NCBI GenBank assembly: GCA_000231825.2
Contig: JH720349.1
Location: 327,763-391,762 of the forward strand
Direction of reading: 5' to 3'
Source: Tetrahymena elliotti 4EA
Taxonomy: Eukaryota > Ciliophora > Oligohymenophorea > Hymenostomatida > Tetrahymenidae
DNA: 64,000 nucleotides
The notes under the pieces were generated by a model that did not search any database, was not told the DNA's origin, and was given only the letters and a program-made list of their open reading frames with translations. The position numbers and the translations under genes were made by a program. This document shows, one piece after another, positions 13,263-26,654 of this stretch; position 1 is the stretch's first letter, and every line of letters starts with the position of its first letter.

Positions 13263-14398
13263 GCTTGTTTGTTTGTGTGAATTTATGTATGAATAATAAG
13301 CTCACAAGAAAATAATTGCTTTGCTTTTATTTTACATACATTATTTTATTTGAAGCCAAATGATTATTTATTATCAAAAAACTCATTTTAAAGTTAAGTG
13401 TAAATTAAATAGCTATTTTAGATTATTACTAAAATTTCTTTTTCATTTGTAATAAAAGAACATCTTAAAGTGAGGCAGCAATAATACCAATAAATTTTTT
13501 AGTTTATAAATTACACGAACCACTTCATTAAATTTGTTTTTTTACCTACAATTCATAGTAAATCATAATGATAGTAAAAGGTTTAATTCAGATACAACTA
13601 TTTATTTCTGAAATATGTTACTTAAATTTAATAAATTATATGAAAATCCTTACCAATTTTGTGAAGATGTACAGAAAAAAAGCAGAAATAAGCTTTTTTT
13701 CTAGAATCTTTACACTCTACCTTTTTTCTATCAGATTTAATGGTCAGAAAATATAGAAAGTAAATAGTATTTATATTTGAAAATTTATGTAATCAATATG
13801 TTATTAAACAAGTAATCTTAAGGTGTATTAATATTTAGAATTTTAACATTACTACTTATCTAATTATGATGTAAGTACTCAAGAAAATAATGGAGCTAAA
13901 TTATAAATTGGTAAGATTATTATTGTTTATTTACTATACTTCTTAGTAATAGTTTAATAAATTGCTATGTTTTACAATACAACTTAATTGACATCTTTCT
14001 TTGTTAATATTTGAGCTATATAGAATACCAATATTATGAGAGAGTAACAAAACCGTAATTCAGAAAAAACCTAAATTTCATTAATTGAATAATTTAATTA
14101 ATTAATCAGCAATATCAAAATATAAAATCAGTAAATCTAGTTTTATTTATTGAAAGCTGGATTATATTTTTGGTTTTTATAAAATAAATATTTGCAAGAT
14201 ACCAACATACTATTAAAAAAGTTTTTATGATTGAAAAGTAAAAAAGCATTAAAAAACAATTATTTCATTTTAAAAATGTATCAGTTTAAATTATTAAAAT
14301 TATTATTTAATATTTATTAAGTTATTTAGTTATTTTTGAACTTTTTAGATTTTAATTTATGAATTATTTTGATTTTGAATATTTTTTAGTTTCATAAA

Positions 14399-14450
14399 TT
14401 TTGACTAAGAATATTTAATAAAATTTAGATCTGAGAGACTAATTAGAAAA
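14399..14450 (+). repeat. Diverged direct repeat, copy 1
   Basis: The segment with TTTTGACTAAGAATATTT and AATAAAATTTA recurs about 630 bp downstream with one mismatch over the first 29 bases and looser similarity to the end (ATTAGAAAAATAAAAT against CTTAGAAAAAATAAAAT). Confidence 0.6.
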
Positions 14451-15024
14451 ATAAAATTACTCTCTTTTTCTCTATTATTCTCCTGATTAATACTTATGCT
14501 CAATTTTCTATTTTAAGTAAAACCTATTTTTAAAATAAAGAGAGATGAGAGAGAAAAATGAAATTTAATAAAAATAAAATGAATAAGTAAATTTTTTTAC
14601 AAATAAAATAAATATTTTAGATCTTTTAATGTGTTTATCCAATTTTGAATTAGCTTAGTTAGTTTGTGCAAGAAAAGTACTTTATAATATACTAAAAGTT
14701 AAATAAAGAAGCTTAGATTTTTTAAAAGAAAAATTAATTTTGAATAAATTTTGTTTTTTTTTTGAAAAATTAGTTCATGTTGTTAAAACATTTTTTTAAT
14801 TAAGAATGGATTTATTAATATAGGGAAAAAAATTATATTTTTAAATTTAGATAGCTTAGAAATTTATGAATCGATTTGATGAGTGTAAAAATTTCGTGTA
14901 ATTTAATAATTGTTAATTTGAACAATTTTTATAAAATAGTAATTTTTAGATTTATTTTTGAAATAATTTAGGTTTAGAAATAAAAATAATTTTTCGATTT
15001 ATTAATTGCTTTGAGACTTACAAG

Positions 15025-15086
15025 AATTTTGACTAAAAATATTTAATAAAATTTAATTTATGATAAGGTACTTAGAAAAAATAAAA
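15025..15086 (+). repeat. Diverged direct repeat, copy 2
   Basis: Second copy of the repeat at 14399-14450, carrying TTTTGACTAAAAATATTT and AATAAAATTTA, then a few extra bases before the shared AGAAAAA-AATAAAAT end. It lies about 450 bp upstream of the cyclase start. Origin unknown; it may be an old local duplication. Confidence 0.6.
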
Positions 15087-15543
15087 TGAGTTGATACTAA
15101 TATAGTGAGAGCATGCAAAATGTAAATTAGTAGTATGAGAAATAAACCAAATTTTGGATTGAGTTCTTTTAGAAGATATTAAATTAAGAAGTATTATGTT
15201 TGATGGATGATGTTTTTTAATAAGATGACTATAAAAATTAAATAATTAACTAACTAAAATTAATGTTAGATATTAGCTTATTTGAGATAATGAAAATAGA
15301 TATGAAAAAAAGGAGATGGAGTTATGCAATGTAAGGAGTGAAAGTAGTAGTTTTCTAATTATTATTGTTAGTTAGTAAATCTGGATTGGTTTAAATGACG
15401 ATGATGAAAAGTAAAGAAGGGTAGGTAGTTCAAAAATCTATTAAAGAAAGCTTGAGAAATAATTACTTATTACAGTATATATATACATTCATACTAAATT
15501 AAAGAATTAGGATTTAGGAATACAAGAATTGCAAGCAACAAAA

Positions 15544-18500
15544 ATGCCATCATTATTTAAATAATTTGTTAAATATTTATATGAAAAGTACTACTCAGAA
15601 GATGAAATATTATTTAATTAGCTCCATAGTGATCAATAGCAATAGAAGACGGTATTTAATTTTAGCTTTTTCAAAAGAATAACCAGATTAAGAGCAAGTT
15701 TTTAGCAACAATTAGTTATTCAATCACAATATTTTTTCAATGAAATGGATCTGTATCAACTCTTTTCTTTTTCAAATTAGATTGAAATCATATATGGAGA
15801 GGCGGTATCTATTTAAGGCTATAAAGATTTATAACATTAAACAAATGCGATTAAGACTTAACAATACAATGTAAATTATTAGCTTACTTTATGAATAAAT
15901 TAGTTGAAATAGTTTGGATTATTTTGCTATTTATCCTACTAGGGAAAAAAAAAAGAGTTTAGAAGCAAAACGAAGGCATAAATTGATATTAATAAAATTG
16001 AAGAAAATAGAAATATAATTTTTGGTTTTTGTTTTGCTCTTTTTTTGATAATTTTATGAATCTGAAAATAGAGTAGAATTTAAATTTAGTTATTTGAATT
16101 ATTTTTTTACTTACTAACAAAAGGAAAGCAATTTTTTATATTCTATGCTGATTAAAACCTTTTCGAGGCTATATTTTTTTGCAATGTTTATAGTCTTTGC
16201 AATATATATTAGTGATGACTCTTTAACTACCAGAGAATAAGTGTAAAAATAAAATAATTTTAATTACTCTTTAGTAGAATTCAAATATTATTAATATCTA
16301 AACAAAAATTTAGAGAAGCTAGTTTTTCAGTCTTTTTTCCATTCATTTTTACTTATGTTGTTGTAACTCTGAGGGAGTGGTACTTTGAAATAAGAAGAGG
16401 GAAGAAGGATAAAATGGTTAATTCATAGCAGTGCATAATTATTAGGAAATTTAGAGAAGAAAACTAAGCAGTATAGGGAATAAATAAAGTTTAATCTTTA
16501 TAAGCTGTTTAGAATTAAAGTTTAATTGATGTAGAATGTAAAACTTAGCAAAAAGTTTAAATTTACTAGCATATAAAATGGGAAGACTTAAAAGTAATTT
16601 CATATTAAAGTTTTATAAAGGATTATTTCTATTATTCATTATAAGCTAACGAAAAATAAAATGATATTAACCATAATTTTATTCAAATTTGAAAAAATAT
16701 TTAAGAAGAAGCTTGATTTTATTTTTAATGGTAATAAAATAGATAGGAGATATAGTTTTACTGAAATAAGATGATATTTGTCCTGCAGATATGTTAATTT
16801 TAGATATGTTTGATTTTTAATGCACTGTCAACACATAAAACATCGATGATAAATCAGATGAAAAAATCAAAACTGCCTCTGAATTAATGTTTTGTAATTT
16901 TATTCTTCTTTACTTTGATAGAATAATTTAGAGTTTTTAACAGAATCTAGTTTGTGTTTGTTTCTAGTTAGCTTAACAACATATTTAATTAACATTTAAT
17001 TCTTTTTCAAAATATTAGTACCAAAGACGTCAAAAATTAAGGGTAACCATGTGGAGTATAGAAAATTATTAACAGGAAAATTTAGCTTTAAAGGATTTTA
17101 AGATAGCTTCAAAGGGCTGGTTAAATTAAAAAAAGATCCTATTGCTTAGGAGTTAACTCCTGATTAATTTATTATGAGGGGAAGTAAAATTTAATTTACT
17201 GAGTGGATTTTAGGCTTAGTTATTGAGACGGGAATGTAAACATATATTTATAGGAAATTTAAAAGACCTCAGATAATATATTACAATTCCACTTTTATGA
17301 GAAAGCAATTTATTTTTAGCGCTATTTCAATTATGATTATTATTATATTGGTTTTTTTAAATTTGGCCTTTACTGAAGTTAATTCATGCCTTAAAGGAGG
17401 TTTTACAAAATTAGATGCAAAATTAGTTATTACAGCTCTCTTACATTTACCCATTTATTATCATGCTGTCAGTGAATCTCTCATCACTTTATATTGTATA
17501 TATATTAATCGCTTAGATGAAAAAAGGGATAATTAATACAGATAAAAAAGTAAAAGCATAGAAGGCTTTAAAAATATGGTTCATTTTAATTTCTAATAAA
17601 ATTAAAATGGTTTCTATCGTCAAAATTCTGAAAGTTCTCATATTCATCTTAAAAAAGAGACTGAATTGTTGAAGGAAGAGAACAACACTTTAGCTGCATT
17701 AAAAACATAAAACGAAGAAAAATAAACAACTGTAAAAATTGATGATTGCTTTTAATAATTAAATGACACAAGAAGTATAGTTGATATGTGTCTAACAACT
17801 CATCTTGTATTTAACACAGCTAACACTCTCACTACAGGTTAGTGCTCTATTACAGGCTTACTGATCTCAAACTGTATTTATCATGTAGATAATAATATGC
17901 TAAGAACTTTAATGATAAGGAAAAATATAAAAAAAGATACATTAATAAACTTTTAAATGACAAATTAAAATATTAATCATAAAAATGGTTAAAATTTTTC
18001 AACATAAAGTGGATTTAATTTAAATGGTGACAATACTAAGCATAAGAGTGGGTTTTAAAGTTTAGCTCTTTCTTTTAATTCATAAAATCCATTGATGATA
18101 AATCTAAATAACTTAAATAGTTTAAATTAATTTGGTTAAAATTTAAATGGATTAGATCTAGAAAAAGTTGTTGAGGAATCAAGAAATTTAGAAATTAATT
18201 CCAAAGGACTTAATTAGCATACTGATTCTAAATTGAGTGGAATTGAACTTACAAATAATGTTCCATCTACACACTCTAAGAAAAAACGCAATAATTCAAA
18301 AGCACTGTTATTAGGTGGAAATCTTAACTCAAATTTTGGACATAAAAAAACTTATTCACTAGTAGCTGAAAACATGAATATTAATAAAAGTAATGACTAG
18401 AAGTCAGGAATTACAGATAATCCGAATGATAATAATTTAATTTAAGCCTTAAAAATTAGAGATAATCCTAGATCAGTATCAAGCATAGTGACTGGAAAAA

Positions 18501-21500
18501 CCTTTTTAACAAAAAAGAATGATCTGAATATTGAAGAAGAACATTTTATTTAGCCATCAATTTAAAATATAATTCCTTTACCTCTAATAAAAAATATTGA
18601 GCACGAAGCAGATAATTTACATAATGAAATATAAAATCTTTTAGGTGATACACCATAATCATAATCGAAATCTAAAGATGATTAATTTTTTACAAATAAA
18701 ATTGGAGATGACAGCAATAAGAATTTTATTATAAATGATAATAAGCTCCCTAGCACAGATTTTGTATAAAATGATATTGAAGTAGAAATGCATAGCATAA
18801 AAGACAATAATTACAAAGTTAACTAAAACTAAATGTTGAATAATATTAATATTTAAAATTTTGTTAACAGTTTAGAATACCATAAAAAAAATAATCACAA
18901 AATACCTTAGCTTGTACCAAAAAAGATAGTAGATATGGATTCACCCTTTCCAGAGTCCGATGGAGAAGTTAGTAGCCCTCGTCGTGCTAAAAAAGTAGCA
19001 AAATTAAACAGAAGTACTGATTTTGATCTTAAAAACGTAAATCCTAAAAGTAAATTTATTTTTGTAAAAAATTGAACGAATTATAAATTGTATACTAAAA
19101 TAAGGTACTGATGGAAGTAGCTAAACAATAAGCAATTAAAAAAATTAAATGAGTGATTACCTCAGGAATACAGTTGCAAAGGGTGTTAAAAAAACTTTAA
19201 AAGTAAATAAATATTTAGTTTAGGATAAAACAATAATTTTTAGTTTATTTTTTAGAATGAAGAACTCGAGAGTATTTCTAACACATAAGGTAGTGGTAAA
19301 AGTACAACACAAAACAAGTATAGGACTGGAAGTAGCACTTTAAGATCTTTAGCTAATTAATTAAATGGAGGAGTTGATCTTAATTGTATACTTGAAAATA
19401 AAGATTTTGTAAATATTTATACAAATGAAGATAATGAAAACTATTTAGAAACACAAGAAATTCTAAAAGCTATGTTACTTTGTCACTACACAAGATCTTT
19501 CTTCGATGAAGATACCTAGAAAATTACTAACAGAAGTTTCTATCATATTGAAGAACTCTAACTTTTATTAGGAAACAGTTTAGGGTAAAATTTTAGTGAA
19601 AATAAGAAATGGCTTTATTTTAAAGCTTATTTAATTATTAAAATTAGGTATACTTTTGAGTTTTCTTGTTTTATAGATGGAGAATTCCATTACGTCTTGA
19701 AGAAAGATAATGATTACTACAAGTATAAAGTTATTGCATACCATTATTACAGTAAAATAGACAGATTTTGTATTCTTATACAAGAATCTGAGGAAGTTTA
19801 CTCAATTTATATTAAAGAAGAAATAACCAATATTTCATAAGCTACCTATTTGAATGAAAATGTCATTTCTGATCTGAATCCTGTTTGCAATTATTACAGA
19901 TTTCAAGGTAAATTCATACCATAGCAAGGAATTAGTTATTAAAAAAAATTATACTTTGAATAGGTAATAGATCAATTTTGTATTCAAAGAAGGAGATGGA
20001 TAGCAAAGATGTTGAAGATTTTATAAGCAAAATGTAGCTCCAGTAGAATTTGTCAAATCTATTCAATCATGAGCTCTAAAAAAATGTTTAATATTTAACT
20101 TTAGTTGCTGTAAAAGAACAAACTGTTTCAGGTTTAGAAACATTATTTAAAATGTTAAAAGAAGCAAAAATAAAATCTTGGATTGCAACAGGTGAAAAGT
20201 AATCTAAGGTCATTCCTATTTGTTTTTCATCAGGTAAATTAATCTATATGGAACATAATAATAAACTATTTACTTTTTTATTATTAGGAATACTTGATAA
20301 AATGCATAAACATATTGCTTTTGATACAGATGAGTATGATAAGTTGGCATTCTTGATTCGTAATATGCTTTAATAACTAAAAGATGGGTTTCAAAAAGCT
20401 CACAATACTTAGAAGATGGCAAATGAAATTATATCTAACTTGAATATAAATAATTTTAGTGGTTCAAATCTTTAAAGAGAAAGTATTAATGACATTAAAT
20501 TTAATTAGTGGTAACCAGGAAGCAGTGGAATGAATTAAAGCAAAAGAGTTTTACATAGATCCAAATCCTAGAGTACAACAAAGCATGTTAGATAAGCAAG
20601 TAGAAAAAGTATTGTGAGTGGAATGGAATTAGAAAATTAGTTCCGTTTTAGTTTGTTAGTAAGTGGAAAGAGCTTCAAAGAAATAATTAATAGCAGTTAT
20701 CTTTACAATCACTTTGCCTTTATATGCTACTTCGCTCATAGTGTTGTAGGGTATGACATGACGCCTGAACTTAAGGCTTAACTTATCAAGGTTATAAATG
20801 TAAAAATGAATCAAAATTTTAAAACTATGTTCATTGGAGATACTTTAGCTGATTTTCAAGCATTTACAGATTCAAATATTAGTGCTCATAAGAAAACTTC
20901 CTTCAATGAAACTCAAAATTATCCTGGTATTTAATTTGATAAAATTGAAAATCTGTTGTAAATTCTACTCTTTCATTCTAAAATGGTTTCAGAGATTTTC
21001 GAAGATGCTCTTTACTTCAGCACATATCGTGGTATATTGATGATTTTTGTTCTCATGTTCTAATTTTAATTGTGCAGTATAGATTATCAAACATTAAATT
21101 TAGGAACCATGCTGTTTTTGAGCTTCTTTATTGTTTTTATATAAACTTTGATAATAGCTTACAAGAAATATAACAAATACAAAGGCTCTTCTCTCAATCA
21201 TAGTGGATTAATTTAGTAATATGGAACTCTTAATACTTTTTCTAATTAGAAACTACTTTTAAAATTTGTGAAATTGATAATTATTATTTTAATTGATTCT
21301 GCAGCCTTCTATTTCTTTGTTCATTTTATTCTATTGAGAATAACAACAAGGGAAGGATATACTCTAACTTTATAGTTAGTGAACTATATAGAATAATATT
21401 TCGCTCTTGCAGTTATTCCTTACTTAAGACTCATAATTGAGTATAAATTTAAACTTAAATAAGCTATAATAACTTCTCTCTTGTTACTACTGGTACCTCT

Positions 21501-24500
21501 TGCTGCCTTTTCATTTGATCCTTTAATTAGGATTCAAATAAAAGAAAGCTTCATTCTATTCGGAGAGGCTCAATTCATTCTAACACTAGCTTTTATACCT
21601 CTTTTCATTTATTGTTTTAATCTTTTTATATTAAATTATGTTTATCTTAAATCTTTTCCTCTCATTAAATCGCTTGATAAACTTCGTAAAATACTTTAAG
21701 ACTCATACAGAGAATCTTACTTCATAAAACCTAAATAATTTAATATTGCAAAATTAATTAGAGAAATTTTCTTAACCTACGAGCCAGATATTATTTTAAG
21801 TTCATGTAAATTAAAAAAATCACATTTTTGAATTAATTTTTAAATATTAATTAAATTTATAGACATGCTTTCTGAATAAGTTAACCTGCGTGAAGCTAGT
21901 ATGAATAAATACACATTGAAATTTAAAGATTAGAATATAGAAGCTAGATTCCTTTCATAGTATAAGAAAATTAGTTTAGCATATTCTAGAGCCATCACAA
22001 TTATTTCATTTATTTTTATTGAAGTATTCATACTCTATAGAAGTGTGTTTTATACAGGAGCAACTTTTAGTGAATTCAATCCTAGCTTTTACACTATTTA
22101 TTTCTTGGGAGCATTCTTTTTACTTTTCATACAGATTTTTGTTTTTGCTTTTAGTTAAAAATATTAAAAATATGTAAGATAAGTTAATTATGGTATCATA
22201 CTAATCAGAGTTATTTACTTTATGATATTAATTAACGTGGCAGATGTTTATGATAGCATACCTGGAATTCTAATTTGTATCTTTTTATCAATAATTATGC
22301 TTCCTTTAATCAGATTAGATTACTTATTTTGTCTTGGAATTCTTATTTTACTCATTGTTGTCTTAAGAGAATTTAATGTCATTAGTGATTAAGTATCTTT
22401 ACATGATGATTCTAATGTGAAGCAATTATCTGTAATTCATATCCTACTAAGCCATATAGAAATCTCATTTTTGTTTTTTATTTGCTTCCTTGTCCAGAAA
22501 AGGAATGTAAATAAATAATTCACTTTTTTTCAATTATTTTTTTAATCACTTTTTTACTTTTTTTTAGTATGAAGAAATCGAAAGGAAAAACTTTTAGGTT
22601 AACTAAACACTTACACAAGCAACTTCTAAAATGAAAGACACTCTATCTATCCTTCTACCTAGATTTATTAGAGAAAAGTTATATTCAGGATAAAACTATG
22701 ATAAGATCAGCACAAATTAAGGAAATGTTGCTGTACTGTTTTGTGATATCACAAACTTTGATTAAATTATGATGCAAGAAGAAGAAAAAATTGTTAAAGT
22801 TTTAGATAATTTATTTAGATAATTCGATAAATCTTGCTAAGGAAATTAAGTTTTAAAGATTGAAACTGTAGGAAAAACTTATATGGCTGCAGCAGGTCTT
22901 AGGGATGTAGATGAGTACTATCAAGATGGGTAAAATTAAGTTAGCACTTTTGTTGATCCTGTTAAAAGATGTCTTTAAGTTGCTATGGAAATGTAAGAAA
23001 TAGCCAAAAATACTACTTGGGGTAACACTTCCACTAATGGCAAATCTGGAAAAGTCGAAATTAAAATTGGTAAAATTTTTTTCATATTCCAAAAAACCTT
23101 ATTACTAGACATACATTAAAGTTAAATTTAAAATCCTTTGAAAGTAAAAATAAAAAAATATTTTGTTGAAGAGTGGCTCTTAGTTTTTAGCATATTTTAG
23201 AAGATATTCTAATGACTTAATTCACTTAAGAATTGATTGATATACCAAAAAATATAAAAAAATTTGAAAAGAAAACTATTTTACCTTTAATAAAGAAAAT
23301 TAAATTATCTATTTCAATACAACTCAAATCTTAAATTTAATTTTTTAATTAATAAAAGGAATAAATTATGGAACTGTTATTTCAGGTGTTATTGGTTTTC
23401 ACAAGCCTCAATTTTCTTTAATTGGTGATACTGTAAATACTGCAAGTCGTGTTTGCTCAACTGGCCTTCCAAAAACAATAAATATATCAAACTCTTCATA
23501 TTAAAAGGTTTGTTAGCTTTCTTAATACAAATTTGAGAAAAGAGAGGTTGAGGCAAAAGGAAAAGGAATAATTATAACATATGTTGTCACTTAAAAGACG
23601 AATGGCCATAATAAGAAGAGTAAATCCATTTAATATTATTAAAAATTCAATAAGTTTTTTTATTTAATAATGATAATTAGAAGGTGCCTTGTAATAATTA
23701 TAGCTTCATTAAGAATTAATCACTAAACTTCATCCTTTGATTAAGAAGTAGACACCACAAGACAAAGGTTAAGAGAATTCACTTGGATAATCCGTTATTT
23801 AAGAAGCCTCTACAAGTGAGAAAAGTAAAGATAAAGTTGATCAATCTCCTTCTTCTAAGATTGGGTCTTAAGAAGAGAAAAAAAGGAAAGGAAGAAGAAG
23901 ATCAGGAACTTATTATATAGACTCAGTATCTAAATTTGCTGCATTAAAATTGGCACACTAATAAGAGAATTAAGATAAATCAGGAAAGCCTGTAGCCCAC
24001 ACTAGCTAAAAAATAATTAAAATTTAAACATTAAGCAATATCAATGAAGATTCATAAAAGTTAATTACCTTAAAAGATAATATCTAGGCAGCATCTAATA
24101 ATTAAATAGCTAACAGATCTTAGAGTAATAGCTCTAATAACTTAAATATAAGGGGAAGATTAAATAGTATATTCTTAGCCACATCCAACTAAAATATAAT
24201 TAATCTTTAAGATGATACAATAGAACCTATTCATGCAGTAGAGTTGTAACTTGGTATTGAAAATAAAATTGACATGTAAAAGATTTCAAATCATGGCCTT
24301 AATTTATAGTATTATGATTTGAAGTAGATAAAGATGTAGTATCAAGAAGAAAAAGATGATATCTCTTAGGGAAAATCTAACATCAATAAAATGAGATTAA
24401 ATATGAGCTATTGGACAGGTTATTAATCATCGTAAAATTTGACTGATAAAGACTTTGAATTTGATGAAATGCTGAATGAATTTTGGACAAATTAAATTGA

Positions 24501-25816
24501 TGATTCTGTTCAACAAATGAATGGTGCCTTCAAATTAACTTTTCTTCAAATATTTTTATACACTCTGACACTGTTCTTTATTATAGGATCATCTAAATTT
24601 AATTTAATCATAGCAATTAGATGTGGGTTGATAATATTCATAATAATTGCGTTTTTGCTATTCAAATACATACTAAAACCTCAGTAAATGTCCATGAATA
24701 AATTCAGAACATATATAATTATATTTTATTTTATTATTTTTGGAGCTCTTAATGTAGAAATTTGGATGTCTTCCGATTAAACTTCTAAGGCTGATTCTAA
24801 CTTCGTGCTATATAATGAAACAGAAACCAAAGAGATTGTAAACGTACTCATCTACGAAATTTATTTGGTTTACTATTTGTTCTTCAGAATGAGAATTTTT
24901 ATTTTTAGACAACAATTACCTGTTTTCCTCATTTCATTTACTATTTTTATTATTCACAATATTATGGATGATCTCATATTCCAAAGTATAGTAATCAAAG
25001 TACTTTTTATGTAAATATGCTTTATCCTCTTATAGCATCAGCTTTTTAAAAAAGACTAAGATAATTTCAACACACTTTAGTCCTTAAATGATAAGAATTA
25101 ATAAACTGATAAACTCATTTAGTATCTTCTTCCAAAACATATTCTAGAACGTTTCTTAATGAACCCCACTGCTTCATATATTATTGCAGAAAAATTCGAC
25201 AAGCAAACTATATTATTCGCAGATATTGCAGGATTTACACGTTATTCTGATTAAAATCAACCTGAAACAGTTGTTAAAATGCTTAGAACTATTTTCACTG
25301 AGTTTGATTAAAAATGCTAGTACCACAAGGTATTTAAAGTTTACACTATTGGTGACTGCTATGTTATCCTAGGTAATACAAACCATGAAAATAGAGATCC
25401 ACCTACAGAAGCATATAATGTAATTATGATGGCTTTTTAAATGATAGAAATACTTAAAAGAGCTACAGAGTTAGTAGAAAATCAAATTGATATGCGTATC
25501 GGCGTTCACACAGTAAAAATAATTTAATCTTTTAATTTAAATTAATTAAAATTTATATCTAAAAAAGGGTAAAATAGTTGGTGGTTTAGTAGGCACATAA
25601 ATTGTAAGATATGATATCTATGGAGTTGATGTTATGATTGCAAATAAAATGGAAAGTAATGGACAAAAAGGAAGTGTAGTAGTCAGCGAGACCACTAAAG
25701 AAATATTATAAGAAAGATATGGCAAAGAATTTATTTTCACAGAAAAGGGAGACGTCTTTATAAAGGCAACAGACACAAACATTAGGACCTTCTTTTGTGA
25801 TAAAAACCCTATATGA
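15544..25816 (+). CDS. Receptor-type guanylyl cyclase with N-terminal P4-ATPase-like domain
   Basis: A roughly 3000-residue ciliate/apicomplexan-type cyclase that makes cGMP, split by many introns (for example 16594-16742, 23070-23358). The ATPase-like half follows P4 flippase order: membrane pair (LYFFAMFIVFAIYI and FFPFIFTYVVVTLREWYF), WEDLKIGDIVLLKQ, PADMLIL, an EWILGLVIETG stretch, a disordered loop, then WIATGEKQ and FIGDTLADFQAF before a six-helix membrane bundle (20990-21640). A second bundle (about 21960-22490) leads to cyclase domain 1 (22570-23610), and a third (about 24540-25060) to cyclase domain 2 (25120-25816). Domain 1 has VAVLFCDITNFD and KIETVGKTYMAAAG, with Glu, and later Ser in QFSLIGDTVNTASR, at the base-selecting positions, so GTP is the expected substrate. 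Domain 2 supplies both metal Asp residues (ILFADIAGFT, TIGDCYVILG). The ATPase catalytic motifs are degenerate. The N-terminal start and first splice sites are uncertain. Confidence 0.88.
17810..17833 (+). other. Degenerate P-type ATPase phosphorylation loop
   Basis: This segment encodes F-N-T-A-N-T-L-T, exactly where P4-ATPases have F-S-D-K-T-G-T-L-T; the following QCSITG matches the family's KCSIAG. The phosphorylated Asp is absent (Asn aligns to it if one residue is deleted), as are the Lys and Gly. A normal phosphoenzyme cannot form from this sequence. Confidence 0.8.
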
Positions 25817-26654
25817 TTTTAAAAAAGCAAAAATCTCACAAAATTGTATTAAAAACTAATAAAAAACAAGCATTTTATAAATTTTGGATAAAAGAATTAA
25901 TTTATATTTATTATTATTATTTATATATTTCAAAAGCCATTTTTAAATTTTATTTTGATTGATGAACTTAAATATTTATTTGTATTTAAGTCATATTTTA
26001 TTAATGTTAATAACAATAAATTTTTATTATTATTTTTTATAAAAACTGTTTTCATCTTTTAATTTAACTTTCAATCAACAAACTTAAATTAAAAATATAG
26101 ATTTTTGCACTTTAAATTAATTGTAAGAATCATCGAATTTAAAAATAAAGTATTTGTATGATATTAAATATTGTTAAAATTAAAAGTTTTTATTGATAAA
26201 AATATTTTTAGATAGAGCTAAAATATTTGTTAAAATAAATTTCTTTGAAAAATTAAAGTTTTTTTTGGTAAAATTAAAATAACTGTACTAAAAAGAATAT
26301 TTATTTTTTACATGAAAAATTGAAACAAACTGTAAAAATGAGAGATGCTAATTCAAAATATTATTTATATTTTACAAAAATAAGTATTTATAATTTACTT
26401 TTATTACTAATAACTATTTAATAAGCAATCACTCAATAACTCAACTTTTTTTGGTCATTTCAATTTTATTTTAGTTTATTTTAAAAATTTAACAATAATA
26501 GTTTTTTAAAGTAAAAAAATGAATTTAAATTGATTTTTAATAAATTGAGAGCAATTAGAATAATAAGAAATAGATAGTATTTCATAGATGTTATTTATAT
26601 ATTAATTCAATAAATATTTACAAATTAATTATTACTTTTTATATAAATTATTAA
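25817..26654. other. Convergent 3' spacer
   Basis: Lies between the TGA of the cyclase (+) and the TGA of the CFAP20-domain gene (-), so it should contain the two 3' UTRs and polyadenylation signals. Very A/T-rich, with no coding frame or structured RNA evident. Confidence 0.5.

Larger units (their letters stand above)
12905..15543. other. Divergent intergenic region with repeats
   Basis: Separates the ANTH gene (-) from the cyclase gene (+), so both promoters lie here. It contains a TA-dinucleotide run near 13246-13262, a diverged direct repeat (14399-14450 and 15025-15086) and an imperfect inverted pair of AGAGA/TCTCT tracts near 14459-14478 and 14538-14558. A second frame is open from 15303 to about 15910 and overlaps the predicted start of the cyclase; its composition is less protein-like and I did not call it as a gene. 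Confidence 0.4.

Noticed and set aside
13568..13756. 62-codon plus-strand frame in the ANTH-cyclase spacer
   Set aside because: Random-looking A/T-driven composition, no intron or neighbour support, and no recognisable motif.
15544..25816. Splitting the cyclase region into separate ATPase, membrane and cyclase genes
   Set aside because: Frames join through intron-like GT..AG gaps, the domain order equals that of known ciliate and Plasmodium guanylyl cyclases, and no TGA plus promoter-sized gap separates the parts.
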